Origin: Klebsormidium nitens
Taxonomy: Eukaryota > Streptophyta > Klebsormidiophyceae > Klebsormidiales > Klebsormidiaceae
Direction: 5' to 3'
Assembly (NCBI GenBank): GCA_000708835.1
Contig: DF237667.1
Coordinates: forward strand, 7,337-41,095
Length of the DNA stretch: 33,759 nucleotides
The stretch's first letter is position 1. Each line of letters starts with the position of its first letter. The notes beneath the pieces were generated by a model, which was given only the letters and a program-made list of their open reading frames with translations, made no database searches and was not told the DNA's origin. Below, piece by piece: positions 11,492 to 22,900 of this stretch. Made by a program: the position numbers and the translations under genes.

Positions 11492-14400
11492 ATGAAGCAT
11501 GCGCGGCTGGTGTCACAAAGGGCCTGGATTGCGCTGTGCGTTGCCGCGGGGCTGGCGTGTTCCATTTTCCTGCTGTCGGGCATGCCGAAGGAAGGGAACG
11601 AGCTAGCGGCAGGTGGGGCGCTCCAGACAAGTCTCAGAAGGCACCAAGTTGTGAGTCTCATTGTGCTTCGGTTGTGATTCCAGTACAATGCTGTCAGCTC
11701 TAAGAGCTGGCAAGGGAATGGTGAGGGGAGAATGGTGATGGCGTGCAGTCCTTCACGGGGGTCATGGAGAAAGTAGGATTGACTGGTTGTACTGAGTCTC
11801 TTTCTTCTTCAAGTGGTATGTTATGGTGCGCATAACTTTCTGGGGCATTAGCGTCACAGGGTTGTGTCTTCTTGTGCAATTAAGATCTTGACAGATCTTC
11901 GCATTCCATGTCAATATTGTTCTCGTACAACGCAGCCAGCTTCTGGCAGCTGTTTCAACTAATTAACTAACAGTGACTGCTCATACGCAAAGCTGTGCTG
12001 ATCTTTGGAGGCGTCAGGAATCACGAGTTAGGGGCAGAAGCGGACGTCTCAAGTCTTCAAGAAGTAGATCAATAGTTCCTAGATATCTGTAAGCTCCTGC
12101 CTTCATACTAAGATTGAATCTTCAACAGCACCTCCTCTGCACCCATACCCGTCCTTAACCCCAAAGGCAACCCCACCCGTCTTAGGCTGGTTAGCAAACA
12201 CAATGCAAAGCTCACTGCACCCGAATCAATGTTTTATATCATGTTCCTTTTCAGTCTAAGCGGTCTCTTGCCCCAATCAGGTCTGGGGTGCCTGATCATT
12301 CACTGATGTGTCAAAGGGAGATAAAGTTGGATCTCATAGAGATTGTCTGGAGACCCTTCAGCTGGCACTTCACATGACGTCAGCTCACTTCAAACTTGGC
12401 CGCTCGCATTGAACTCTTTGTCTCTTTACCAACACTCCGCTCAAGCCCCCAACTCGCAATCCGGGACCTCCGAACACTTGTGAGAAGTAGATGGAAGCGA
12501 TTGGGCAGTGATCCGTATGTAGATTGCGCTGCAAGCGGCTTGATAGGGAGCTGTTCACACCCGCGTGTACCTACCCATTCATCCTGCCATGCGCAGATCT
12601 TGCGGCCCCAGCCATCGCTGACTCAGCGCAGCGCCGACATCCCGCTGGTCATCTATGAGCAGTACCATGACGTCAGCTGCCATCCACACCTCCACACGGG
12701 GAACCTGCTCTACCGGGGCCTCAACCAGGTGCGCCCGCCCAAGTCTTGCGAACCTCGCACGGCGCAAATGTTACCGCACGTTTTTGTCCCCTTTCTAAAG
12801 CGCTGTGCGCGCGTTTACTTCGTCAGAGAATGACTCTTTCCTTGTGATTTTCTTGTTTTGCAAGGGGCCGATGACAGGATTGGGTTGATTGCGAAAGAGC
12901 ACGCATTGCTTGCGTAGGACCGAAGCCTGAGCTTCAGATTCTAAAATGAGTTTGAGACGCAGAGGTGGAGACACAGGTCGATTGCAATCTTGATTGGTAT
13001 TGACCTACTTTGAACTGTGAACGTCGAAGTAGAATACATGAACAATCCAGGCTCGAGAAGGACAGGTTCTCCATAAGACGGGTCGTTCCATGGCCTCTCA
13101 GGGCATGGAAGCTATGTCCTGAGCCCCCCATTTAGAATGCAACTGTTATAAAGCAAGATAGAATCCATCAGCCCCTTTGATAAACATGCAACAATCACAA
13201 CGCAAGACGAGAAATCTCAGACCCTTAAGCGGGGGGCACACTTCCAGTGGACGATTCACCCTTATTTCTGCATGTATCACCCGATCTAGTTATCTAGATA
13301 TCTAGGACTACGTAGTAGTTCTCTACGTATCCCAACTCTATCTTACGAAACATTTTAATAGGATTCGAACACACATGCCACGTGGCGTTTTGTATCTGAC
13401 CGCGCTCTGCGGTCTCGCGCAGGCGGCCGGCCAGCTGCGGCACACTGATGACGTGGACGTCCCCGCGTTCTTCGAGATCGGGAACGACGCGTACTACCAA
13501 AACTTGCTGTGCGAGTTCACGGGGATCCTGGCGGTCGCCAACGTGCTGAGCCAGGTGCACCCGCACCGCTGGATTGGGTTTCAGAGCTGGAAAGCCACAG
13601 AGAAGCAGGCAAGGAAATTTGACGGTTTCTCATACATTTGCTCTTTTGATTAAATTGATACGCTTTGGAGGCGCTGTTTACATCTTTGGCAGTTGGTCAC
13701 CCGACAGAGTTCATTTCAGATGTGCTCATGCAATTAAGTCAGCTTGCAGATAAGCCACGGAGAAGCGGGCAAGAATATGCGGCCTTTCCCTTTGGGTTCT
13801 TAGATTCTCTAGCAGGCCTCCCGGCAGCCGTAAAGGTATTCCAGGGTTGTCTTCAGCAATTAGCCAACGAACGAAGGCCGGCCACCGATGCGTGCGTCTA
13901 AGCAAGTAAAGCGATTTTGAGACCTGGAAAGCCACAGAGGAGCAGGCAAGAATACACGCGAAGATTTTATGTCCCTGCTGTGCTGTCTAGTCGTTGGCGC
14001 TTTGAAACTTAGGTTCCTTCGGCAGTTGTCCAAACATTAGAGATATCACTTTGTGCTTTGACGTTGTCCAGGGCTGTAAAGCAATGGAGAAAGCAGGCAG
14101 AACAACCTAGGCTGCGTGTTTTGCATGCTGTATACGGGACGTCTTTCCAAGTTTCGGCTCTAGAAGCTTGACTCCTTGCCTTTTTCCTCCGTGGTAATTG
14201 CGCGAGCTTCTAAAAGTACAGAGCTAAACGGAGAAGGCCAGCGTAATCGCGGTTGTGAGGACCGAACGAAGCTGCTGACGTCATGAGCTTCGCTCTTCTG
14301 AACCTCATCCCTGCTGATGAGCAGAGGGCGCTGACGTCAGCATCCGAGGAGGCGATCCTGGCCGCGATCGCGAAGCCGGAGTATGCGGACGCGGTGTTCT

Positions 14401-17400
14401 TCTGGGCCAACGGGGGCGTGCGCGACCATGGGTGGGGGGACGGGATCCAGGACTTCTACGGGCAGTGCGACTCGGTGCACATCTACTGCAGGTGACGTGG
14501 CTGTCCTGCCTCCACTGCAGGCACACAAGCGCCACTTTTTGAATGCAGAAAACCTTGTTCGAAAAGGTTTTGATCGGTGCAAACTGGTTCCGACGGTCTC
14601 CGCATTGATCTGTCGAGGTTGCGAGATTTCTGCTGGCCTCGAATGCAGTGACTGATTATGAACGCAATTGATCAGATTGCTGGTGAAAGCATACATTTCG
14701 GTAGTAAGCTCAAATCATAGTCAAAACGGCGCTAATACTAACAACGCAAATCCAAAACAATTACCCACTCCGCACCCGTACCCACCTTAACCCCCCATAC
14801 TAATACTACCCGTCCCAGTTACTACAACTTGAGCTCACCATACCTTTTTAGAGAATGCTGTGAAAGTTGGAAACTCATCTGGGGGAACCTTCGGGATTGC
14901 CGTGGTGTTTCGTAACAGGTTGGACCTGAACAGACGTGACGGTACTGCGGCACTGCTCTTCTCGTGGGCTTTCGAATCGATAATGGTTTGGGTCACCAAG
15001 GAGACTGTTGGGCCTCACATGTCCTGATTGAGACCATCTCTGCTGACATCACTACCTGCTCATATGCCCAATCATCCATCAGATCAAACAGTCACAATCG
15101 CCAATTGAGGCATACCCAACCACTTTCTAAACCATTTGATAGACGCGACCGTGCATGACCGGCCGCCTTTCTTCAAAGGGCTGTGTTCAGGTTCCATGCA
15201 CCGCCGTTCTACGACCCCTCGGCTCTTAAAGTTGGTGTACTTGCGCAACTTTAAGCGGCCTTTCCCTGTGAGGCTGTCACAGACCGGTGACCGATCTGTC
15301 CCATCAACACCTCATCACATTCTTCGCAACGCCCTTCGCTTGTCAAACCCCCTCCCCACCTATCTCCTCAGTTTGGGTGGCGAGCGCATCTTTGAATCTC
15401 GAGCCGCTGTCGCTCAGAGAGCTGTCACAGATTTTCAAGTTCTATCTGCGTCTGACACCTATCACTTACTCTGCACCACTTTATTTCTTCCTCACCCCTA
15501 GCTTCCGATTATATGTACGAGCGCCCCTTTGAAGCTCGAGCGCTGTTTTAAGTCGAGCTATCACGGAAGTGCCGAAAACCACCTTCATCCGACATATATC
15601 ACTTCCCATGCACCGCTCAACTCCTCTCCTCCTCACCTCTATTTTTGCGGTTTAGCATACGAGCGAACTTTTAGAGCTCGAGCCGCCGTCGCCCGAAGAG
15701 CCGTCACAGACTCGTCAAGTCCTCTCCTCGGCCGACACATATCAGTTCCCATGCACCGTTCAACTCTTCCCCTCACCCCGCTGTTTTTTCAATCCGGTAT
15801 AGGAGCGCACCATCAAAGCTCGAGGCGCTGTCGCACAAGGAGCTGTCAAGGAATTGTCAACTGCTATCTTTAACCGACATGTATCGCCACGCACCGTTTA
15901 ACTCATCTTCCCAACCCCCCTCCTTCTTTTCAGTTTGATTCACGAGCGCACCTTCGAAGCTTAGAGCCGCTGTGTGCAATCGAGCTGTCACGGAACCGCC
16001 GAAAGGCTAAGTTCATGAAAATACTATCACTTCCCATGCACCGCTCAACTTCTCCCGTCCCCCTCTGTGTCTTCAGTTTGGTGTACGAGCGCACTTTCGA
16101 GCTGCTCTTCGGTGGGCGGTTAGCAGACGCCGGATACCGTGGCCCGCCCCCCATGCCCGTTGACGGCGGCAGCTTCATCTTCATGAGCTACTTCGTCATG
16201 CGCTCGGCCGCGCTGCAGGAATACGCGCAGCTCGTCAAGTGAGTGGGCTCTTTGTTCCGCTTTTCATTTATGCTCAATCCAAAAGGGATTCTGACATCTT
16301 AGAATCAAAGCCCGTTGGCGGCCGCAGCTTCATCTTCGTGAGCTACTTCGGCATGAGCGCGGCAGAAATACGCGCAGCTCGTCAAGTGAGTCATCTCAGA
16401 ATCCTATCAAGTTTGAAATTCAACAAATTCGATGGAGTCTCATGCCGTTTGCCGGCGATTTGCTTTCATGAGCTACTTCGTTAATTGCTCGGCCGCGCTG
16501 CAGGAATACGCACAGCTCGTCAAGTGAGTCTGCTCGGCACATTGTCAAGTCTCAACTGATACAAAGAAGTCGACAGGACAGCATTGACTGCCCTTCCGCG
16601 GCGGCAGCTTCGATCACATGAGCTATTTTGTCATGCGGTCTGCCGCTCTGCGTCCTGCGCACAAGCTTTTCTTCGTAATGCACGAAATGCACACTACCAC
16701 CACGTAACCGCTTCCGTCGATACGACTCCTCAGAAACCGACTAACCCTAAAGGCTAAACCCAAAGTTCCAACCCAAAACCTGCCCAAACGGTTCAGGCTT
16801 AATCCAAAGCCTCAACCCTGAAACTGCCTAAGCTGTTTGGGCTACACCCTGAAGCTTAAACCCTCGACTTCTCTCGTTTCCGCGCGCAGGTCTTCCTTTG
16901 TACCGCTGGACCGAACGTACCACCGCGCGCACCGCTTCCAACCCCTCAAAAATCAATCCTGAAGGCTAAACCCAAAGCTTAAACCCTGAACCTGCCAAAA
17001 CCCTGAAGCCTGAATCCTCGATTCCTCTCATCTCCGCGCGCAGGGCGTTCTTCGTCACTCTGGACCGCATGTATTTCCACGCGCACCGCGACGGCCAGTT
17101 CTGCATCCTCGCACACGGCAAGGGCGTGCCGGAGCCGGAAGTGCCCGCCGCAAAAGAATACGAGGTGAAGCGCAAGACTCTTATCTGCAAAGGACTGCAA
17201 ATCCTAACATTGCAAGGTGCAACTTGCATAGTTGGATTCAAGAGCTACACTATAAGAGGGCGAAGGGCGTGCCAGAGCCGGAGGTGGCCGTTCCAAAAGA
17301 ATACGAGTTGACTTGCGATACCGCTTGAACTCAGCGAAACAGCTGTCTCGCTTTAGAAAAGCCGCTTTGTTTCGCTCTCCCCTAGGAAAAGCGGCTCATT

Positions 17401-18529
17401 TTGGCAAGATCTGGAGATGCTGGATTGCTGTCAACTCCAACATATTCTGGGGAACATTTGTAGATCTAGCTTTGGGGATTGTTTTGCGCACGTGCTGAGG
17501 GACAAATCCAGTCGCAGCCGGCACGTCTAAGAGGTTGAACTTGTCTTCTTTAACCGAGATTTAAAGGAGATTGGCACGAAGCCCGCTTCCCATGCCAATC
17601 AAGCTAGTGAAGAGATACTTGGACGGTTGGGACTTTCTAAAGGGTTAGGGTTGGTTGCAGATGCGAGCTTGTGACGCCTAGGTCAAGAGTTGGGATCCAA
17701 CCGAAAAAGCATTTTCTGTACAATGAATCGAGAAGTACCCTGCTTTCGGGACTGATTCCCGCACCTGCTGACGGCCGTGAGTTACCGTGCAGAGCTTGCA
17801 CTGCTACTGCTACTTGTTGGAGCGGCTGATCAACATCTGGGCCTACCACTCAGGCCGGCGCATGCTGCACGTCAACGTCGATACGGTGAGCGCAGATGGT
17901 TCTTCTTTGCTGCAGTTTCCATGAGTGACCTCCACCTATGTTTTCATTGGTCTCCATCTCAAGGGTAGTCTGTATATTTCGAGGTTTTATGCTTGGTCTT
18001 CCTCTGGAATTCTGGATTGAGGTCCACGCTCGAAGCTGCGAATACAGCACGGCAACGCGATCCGGTGAGCGCACACGATTCTTACTTTCTTCGGTTACCC
18101 TTCCATCGACCTCAACAGTCTTTTTGTCGTTTGGCAGTTCTTCGCGGTTCTAGATTGAGCATCGATTGTTAATATGGTTTCAGAGCGAAACACGTGGGTG
18201 TTCTGCGAATCTCAAAGTTTGTAACGCAGTGCTTCTTGCGCTCAACTAATCACGGAACTGTCTCGCTCGCTTGTGACCTGGATTTTGCGCCAGGAACGCT
18301 TCGTTCCATCAGGAGATATCTTGTAATACTGCCAAAAGTGATAGTGAAACCCGTTGTTGTAATTGTGCGCTTGCAGGGAGAGATAACGGAACAGCACCCG
18401 GTGGAGCAGCGGGACACGTGGCGCCATGTGTTCCAGGGGGAGGCGCTGTCCCGGGCGCTGAGTGCGTTCGAAAGTGAACTACGGCGGCGGAGCGAAGCGT
18501 CCGTGCTGTGGAGTCGTCTAAGTCGATAG
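11492..18529 (+). CDS. type II membrane protein, DUF4422-like putative glycosyltransferase (8 exons)
   Basis: Exons: 11492-11650, 12597-12728, 13423 to about 13604/13608, about 14288-14491, 16077-16238, 17044-17164, 17793-17885, 18377-18529 (TAG). Phases agree everywhere except the exon 3-4 join, where only a GC donor or a missed micro-exon fits; one in-phase solution gives 401 aa. Exon 1 begins MKHARLVSQRAWIALCVAAG, a short basic tail and one membrane helix, as in Golgi type II enzymes. Later blocks: IPLVIYEQYHD, EIGNDAYYQNLLCEFTG, HRWIGFQSW, GGSFIFMSYFVM and CYLLERLINIWAYHSG. The order (tyrosine-rich start, NDAYYQN..CEFTG, a W-G block, GGSFIF, and a final LLERLINIW) resembles DUF4422 capsular glycosyltransferases as I remember them, which is an inference. 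It diverges from the FkbM gene, hinting at joint glycan work. Most of its introns contain exon-edge repeats. Confidence 0.8.
13571..14100 (+). repeat. donor-side exon-edge copies, gene 4 exon 3
   Basis: The exon end gaaagccacagagaagcagg at 13590 recurs in the intron at about 13752 (agccacggagaagcgggcaa), 13926 (gaaagccacagaggagcagg) and 14076 (decayed). Spacings are about 162, 175 and 150 bp. The GCAAG following the exon end is kept in two copies, which supports a GC donor here. Confidence 0.75.
15190..16090 (+). repeat. seven-unit acceptor-side array (about 142 bp) before gene 4 exon 5
   Basis: Tandem units each have a catgcaccgctcaact-like leader, a pyrimidine tract, an AG or close variant, and a copy of the exon start (tacgagcgcactttcgag). 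The marker gagcg falls at 15382, 15519, 15661, 15803, 15944 and 16087, spacings 137, 142, 142, 141 and 143; a more decayed first unit lies near 15235. The last unit is the true exon start. Confidence 0.9.
16140..16665 (+). repeat. donor-side array of gene 4 exon 5
   Basis: The exon end with donor, ctcgtcaagtgagt, is at 16231 and recurs intact at 16378 and 16516 (spacings 147 and 138). A further copy at about 16590-16665 has lost the donor. Copies reach back to the cggcagcttcatcttcatga part of the exon, but frames are broken. Confidence 0.9.
16735..17310 (+). repeat. exon-edge copies on both sides of gene 4 exon 6
   Basis: Upstream, ccgcgcgcag plus an exon-start copy lies at about 16880 (true one at about 17034), with a poorer copy near 16654; between them are ctaaaccc/cttaaccc runs like branch points. 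Downstream, the exon end aagggcgtgccggagccgga at 17120 recurs at 17263 (143 bp), up to gaatacgag, but the donor is lost (gttgac). Confidence 0.85.
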
Positions 18530-19262
18530 AAGTTTACATATCACTGCGTGTACAATAATTGTCGCCCACGTGCATTGCGCTTGATAATCGCGCTCGGGTT
18601 GTTATTTACTGAGGTGTTAAGCTGTCATGATTTCGCATGGCTGCAAGGTTTTCTAGGTTGAGAATGCGGCGGTAATACCGATACCTATAGTGCCTAAAGA
18701 GTTGTACCTAGATTGTGTTTCCACATGTCGGCAGTCATCCCCTGACCGACCACGAGCATTGAAGGAGCACCGGCGATTGTTCATTGCAGAAGCTTACTAG
18801 TGAGGTCAAACTGTGCCCGCTGGTCAACTTTGAGCGAGGCAAACTTCTCCGCAGAGGGAGCCCCGAAATGTACAGCAGACTGCAAGGAGTTGTTACTAAC
18901 ATCTTACGACTTGGCAGTGACCACAGCCGGCTCATTAGTTGTGGACATGTCCCGGTCAACTTTTTGGCAATTTGCGTACTATTTCTTCTCAAATGATTGC
19001 ATGTACCATGGGCCGTGCACGTTGATACCGAGCATGCAGCGCAAACGCATCCTGGTGTCAGTGCGGTTGTAGCGTGCCATACTCTACAGCTGATCCTCCA
19101 TTAATTGAAGCTAGAATCCTTGTACGTGACCTGTATGCTCGATCAATTGGAGGTAGCATACCGTACGCCGCAATTGCCGAGCCTGGCTCGAGTCCTCAGC
19201 CATGGTCTGCATGGCGTTGACGGTCCACACATGCTCCATGCAAACGCGTGCGCAACTGCTGA

Positions 19263-19418
19263 CTATAGCTCGGCATGCCGTACCGACGAACTTTGTCTGC
19301 TTGTTGAATTTTCGATGATGTGCCATGGGATCAAGAATGACAGGCCGGCATTGATAGGGATGCCAGTTGCAAGACGCTCAAGCCTACCGGCACACTCGGA
19401 TGCACTACGCCACTCCAT
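19263..19418 (-). CDS. 51-codon ATG ORF, unknown
   Basis: The ORF starts MEWRSASECAGRLERLATGI and ends in TAG. Composition is protein-like (hydrophobic FLIPWHII run), but there are no recognised motifs, no clear neighbours in frame and no family match that I know. It may be a remnant exon of a decayed gene. Confidence 0.2.
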   Translation of the reverse strand: MEWRSASECAGRLERLATGIPINAGLSFLIPWHIIENSTSRQSSSVRHAEL

Positions 19419-19690
19419 CTACATCCTGTCATTGGAGTCATCAACCAAGCCGCTGAGGGGGCAGCCGCAGAATAAACTTGAAAGCACTCAGTTGCAACGT
19501 CTGACGGCCTACCAGGCGCTGAATATATGCCGCCGCTGTAGATGCAGGCTCGACTCAATCTCCAAGCGCATGACGTGGGATCTCGAACAAAGCACAGCAA
19601 TGCAAGGTTGGCTCTGAGCTGTCCATCAGCTGGGTCGCGCCTAAGCTAGTGCGAAATTGGCCCGCTTTCAATACCCGTATCCAGATTTAA

Positions 19691-19840
19691 TTGAAGCACG
19701 TGGAGATCCTAGACCTGATCATCCCTATTATTGGAGGCAACTTTGACATCCCCGCGTACGAAGCATTGCTGTCACTGCGGCCTTTAAGTGCAAACTTTGA
19801 CGACTTGAAGGTGCTACCGCTGTGCCAAATGACCACTTGA
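19691..19840 (+). CDS. 49-codon open segment, unknown
   Basis: An open frame begins after a TAA with TTG, and reads IPIIGGNFDIPAYEALLSL, followed by a possible donor after ACTTGAAG (gtgcta at 19811). There is no ATG and no recognised family. It looks like an isolated exon or remnant. Confidence 0.2.
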   Translation: MKHVEILDLIIPIIGGNFDIPAYEALLSLRPLSANFDDLKVLPLCQMTT

Positions 19841-19973
19841 TGACTAAATTCCTTCTTTATTCACAAATTTCCTGATTTATTACACGATCTTGACTACCGT
19901 ACGTTCCAACTGTTGCTTGAACCTACCTCGCCAATCGGATAATTGGGCGACTATCTTTGAAGACACGACTGCT

Positions 19974-22900
19974 TCAACGCTCATTAGTTGCGCATGAGAT
20001 GGAGATTGCCCCCAATCGTTTCTTGTTTGCCAAGTGGCATCCAGCTGGGAGAGACCCCGAGCCAGGTTTCTCCATATTAACCGAAGGCACATGTTTCAAT
20101 AAGCGACGATTCATAGCAAGACCTGAAAAAGTCCCACTTTGAAGGTCCGATGCATTTGTGTAAGCCTGCACGGGCAGAAGAATTGGTTAGGCCGCCTTCT
20201 CAACTTCAGAACCGTGCTCGCTTGCGGACAGACATGTCAACGAATAGCGTGCCTCTCACCAACATCCGTTACGAAAAAGGATTCTTCAAGTTTCTTTTAA
20301 GAATAAGCTGAGTAACCACTATTCAAGGTGAGAAGGCTGGTGAGTAGTGCATTCCTTTGAGACTTAAAAGGCTTCGCATTCTCTCACCAACTCAAGTCAC
20401 CCACCCTTTTTCAGGATCAATGGACTTGGTTGCGATGATTGGAAAGTCAACAACCTAAGCGGAAGCCACATCACCTCTCTGGATGAACACCTAAACTTGG
20501 TCCCAAATCTCCGCGTTTCCAAGCTTCGAGGGTGACTCACTTTTCCAAAACGGCTGAAGCTGCATCCTGTTGCGGTTAATTCTGAAATCTCGTACTCATC
20601 AGTACCCTCCACATACTCTCGGTGTCGGAAGCCCTCTAGAGTCCCCATCGCTAGGCGCTCTTTGATTGCCCCAGGGGCATACATTTGGCCCAGAAACTGC
20701 GATAAGAAAGAGATGGGATCACTGAACTCGAAAGGCAGAGCAAGGAGTTCACAAGTTCATTGTCATTCCAAGCACCAAGGAGAGCGAACATGGCTTCGTC
20801 ATATAGTGGAACGGACCAGCGTAGGCTCTGTTTATCTTGCTTCGAGTCGAGAAGATCTTTCAGCGATACAGCGAATCGGCTGCGTATAGCCTTCAGTTGC
20901 ACCTCCTCCACCTGCTCTGCTCAGCTAGGCATCACCCAAACTTGAAAAGTTAGTGAGTTTCAACTTGATTCGTGCACGGGCTGTTCCGATCGAGCTGCAT
21001 TTGGATATTGCGCGAGCATTCTTTGAGCGGTGCCTTTCGTTTTCAGCAGGCTTTGAAAGCGTATTTGCAAAAGAACGTCGTGATCTGACGTTGCAAGGAG
21101 CAAGTCCGCCAAGATCCTCTTTAGCCAACAAGGCTTAGGATGTAAAATATTCTTGTCGACCTCTTATCAGAGGGGAAGCAGAACCTGTGGCTAGGGGCAA
21201 GATCTTGACGTCAAGTGGCCCACCTCGACCACGAATTCCAGCTCTACAAGGGGCAAGTAACCTCAACCATGGTGGAAACGAAGCCCTTTTGGAGAAACTT
21301 CGATGCATCCTAAGGATTCCAATTTTGCGTCACAAAGCTTCGCTCCGGAATAGCCCAATCATGCTGCCCACTTTCCAGTCGCATGTGCTTTCGTTTGGAC
21401 GTTTGGGAGCCTCCTTTCCGTTCTATTCTCCCTTCCTTCTTTCTCCGCTTCAACTCACCCCGTGAACAGCAGGCGTTGTGGCAATGTTCTTGAGCTGGAA
21501 GTTGACGAAGTAGATGGGCAGGTCAACAATAATCTCCTGCTCAGTTTCCGCGCTGATGTCCATGCTCAAAACCCCCTTGATGTCGACACTCAAAATGCTG
21601 GCGTGATCGGGTGAACATGCCAACGCCACACCGCCGTCCTGACTGGTCCACTTGGCACCTTCCTGCGATACCTGGCAAATACCAAGCTGTGCATTTTCAT
21701 CTGGAAAAACTTGGCACTTTCTAGGATCTGGCCCTGACGATGTGCATGTTCCAGAACCCAGGTACGATTACACAAACACTAGAACTTTTGCAGAAAAGCC
21801 GCAAGGCAAGCCTGGTTTCCACTTTTGTGGCAATAATCAAGCCGTGAGTGGGCCAACACTTAGTAGGCGCGAAGGCTTGCAGATTCAAAGAGCATTGTCC
21901 TGACTACTGCACAAGGGAAATCGACAATGTCCTAGACCCCTTGCTAACCCAAACCAATCCGAGTCCCAACCTCCCTTTTCCAACCTCACCCCTGGTTGCT
22001 TTTCACCATGTCTCATGCCAGCCTCTCTCAAACTTCATTTGATGTCGTTGGTTGACCTAGGCCAGCACGTCAAACCCTGAGGTCTATCAAACGAGGCAGG
22101 CATGACGTCTGAAACTCTGAAAGCTGCTCACCATAGCTTCGGTCAGGTCTTCCTTGTTGTACGCCACACGAAAAGGGAAAGCTCCGTTGCGTGCCTTGTT
22201 GTGGTCCAGCTCAATTGTGAGATTGTCCCGAGCCCCATTCTTGTTAGCGTGTATAAACCCAATGGCGTCCATCCAGGTACCAACGAAACAGTCGTCTCCA
22301 AGGTCTGCCTTGCGCTCGATGACCTTGGATGCTTGTGAGATTCCAAACATGCGCACATTCAACTGCAAGAGTGCGAAAAACTGCTTAGTGTTAACCTACA
22401 AGAAAGTAAGGGCTCGCTGGAAACTTGTGGGGGAATTACATCTGCGCTTTTGAGCACCCGCCTTGGGGATAGCAAGCTAGTCTTCCCAAAGGAGAAGAAA
22501 TGTGGGAGGGCCAATTGAGTGCCTCGTTATCGGCCAACTTCCAAAGGCAGTAGGCCCATTGCGGTGCCTTTCTAGAATCAAGAAAGCGGTCCAATGTACG
22601 TCACCTAGGCTCTGAATTTTGGAACCAACCTACTCAATCAAGAAGAGGGAAAACTTTGTGGCCCAAGCATGATAAGAAGGTACGCCAAAACAGGAAAGTT
22701 GATACATGTTTGTGAATGTGCCTGGGGTCAGGAACTCGAACTTACCTGGCCCTTCAAGAGAAGCCTTTCAAACAAGCTCCCTCGTTAAAGAATAGATGAC
22801 CCCCAAGACCTGAACCTAAGCACTTTTCAGGGGTCATTGTCTGGTTGCCGCCCTGAAAGTGAGTCCAAGTAAACAGGCACTAAACCTCATATGCAAGTTC

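Larger units (their letters stand above)
18530..19973. other. intergenic region with coding-like scraps
   Basis: No complete gene is supported. Coding-like scraps are a plus-strand 49-codon open run at 19691-19840 (LKHVEILDLIIPIIGGNFDI at the start) and a minus-strand 51-codon ATG ORF at 19418-19263 (MEWRSASECAGRLERLATGI at the start). A longer plus-strand open run at 19105-19617 lacks good codon bias. A related word, gtcaacttt or ggcaacttt, recurs at about 18821, 18953 and 19737. A decayed gene or mobile element is possible. Confidence 0.4.

Noticed and set aside
17641-17655. Telomere-like gggttagggtt
   Set aside because: Too short and isolated to be a telomere tract; it is similar to other ggttag words in introns here.
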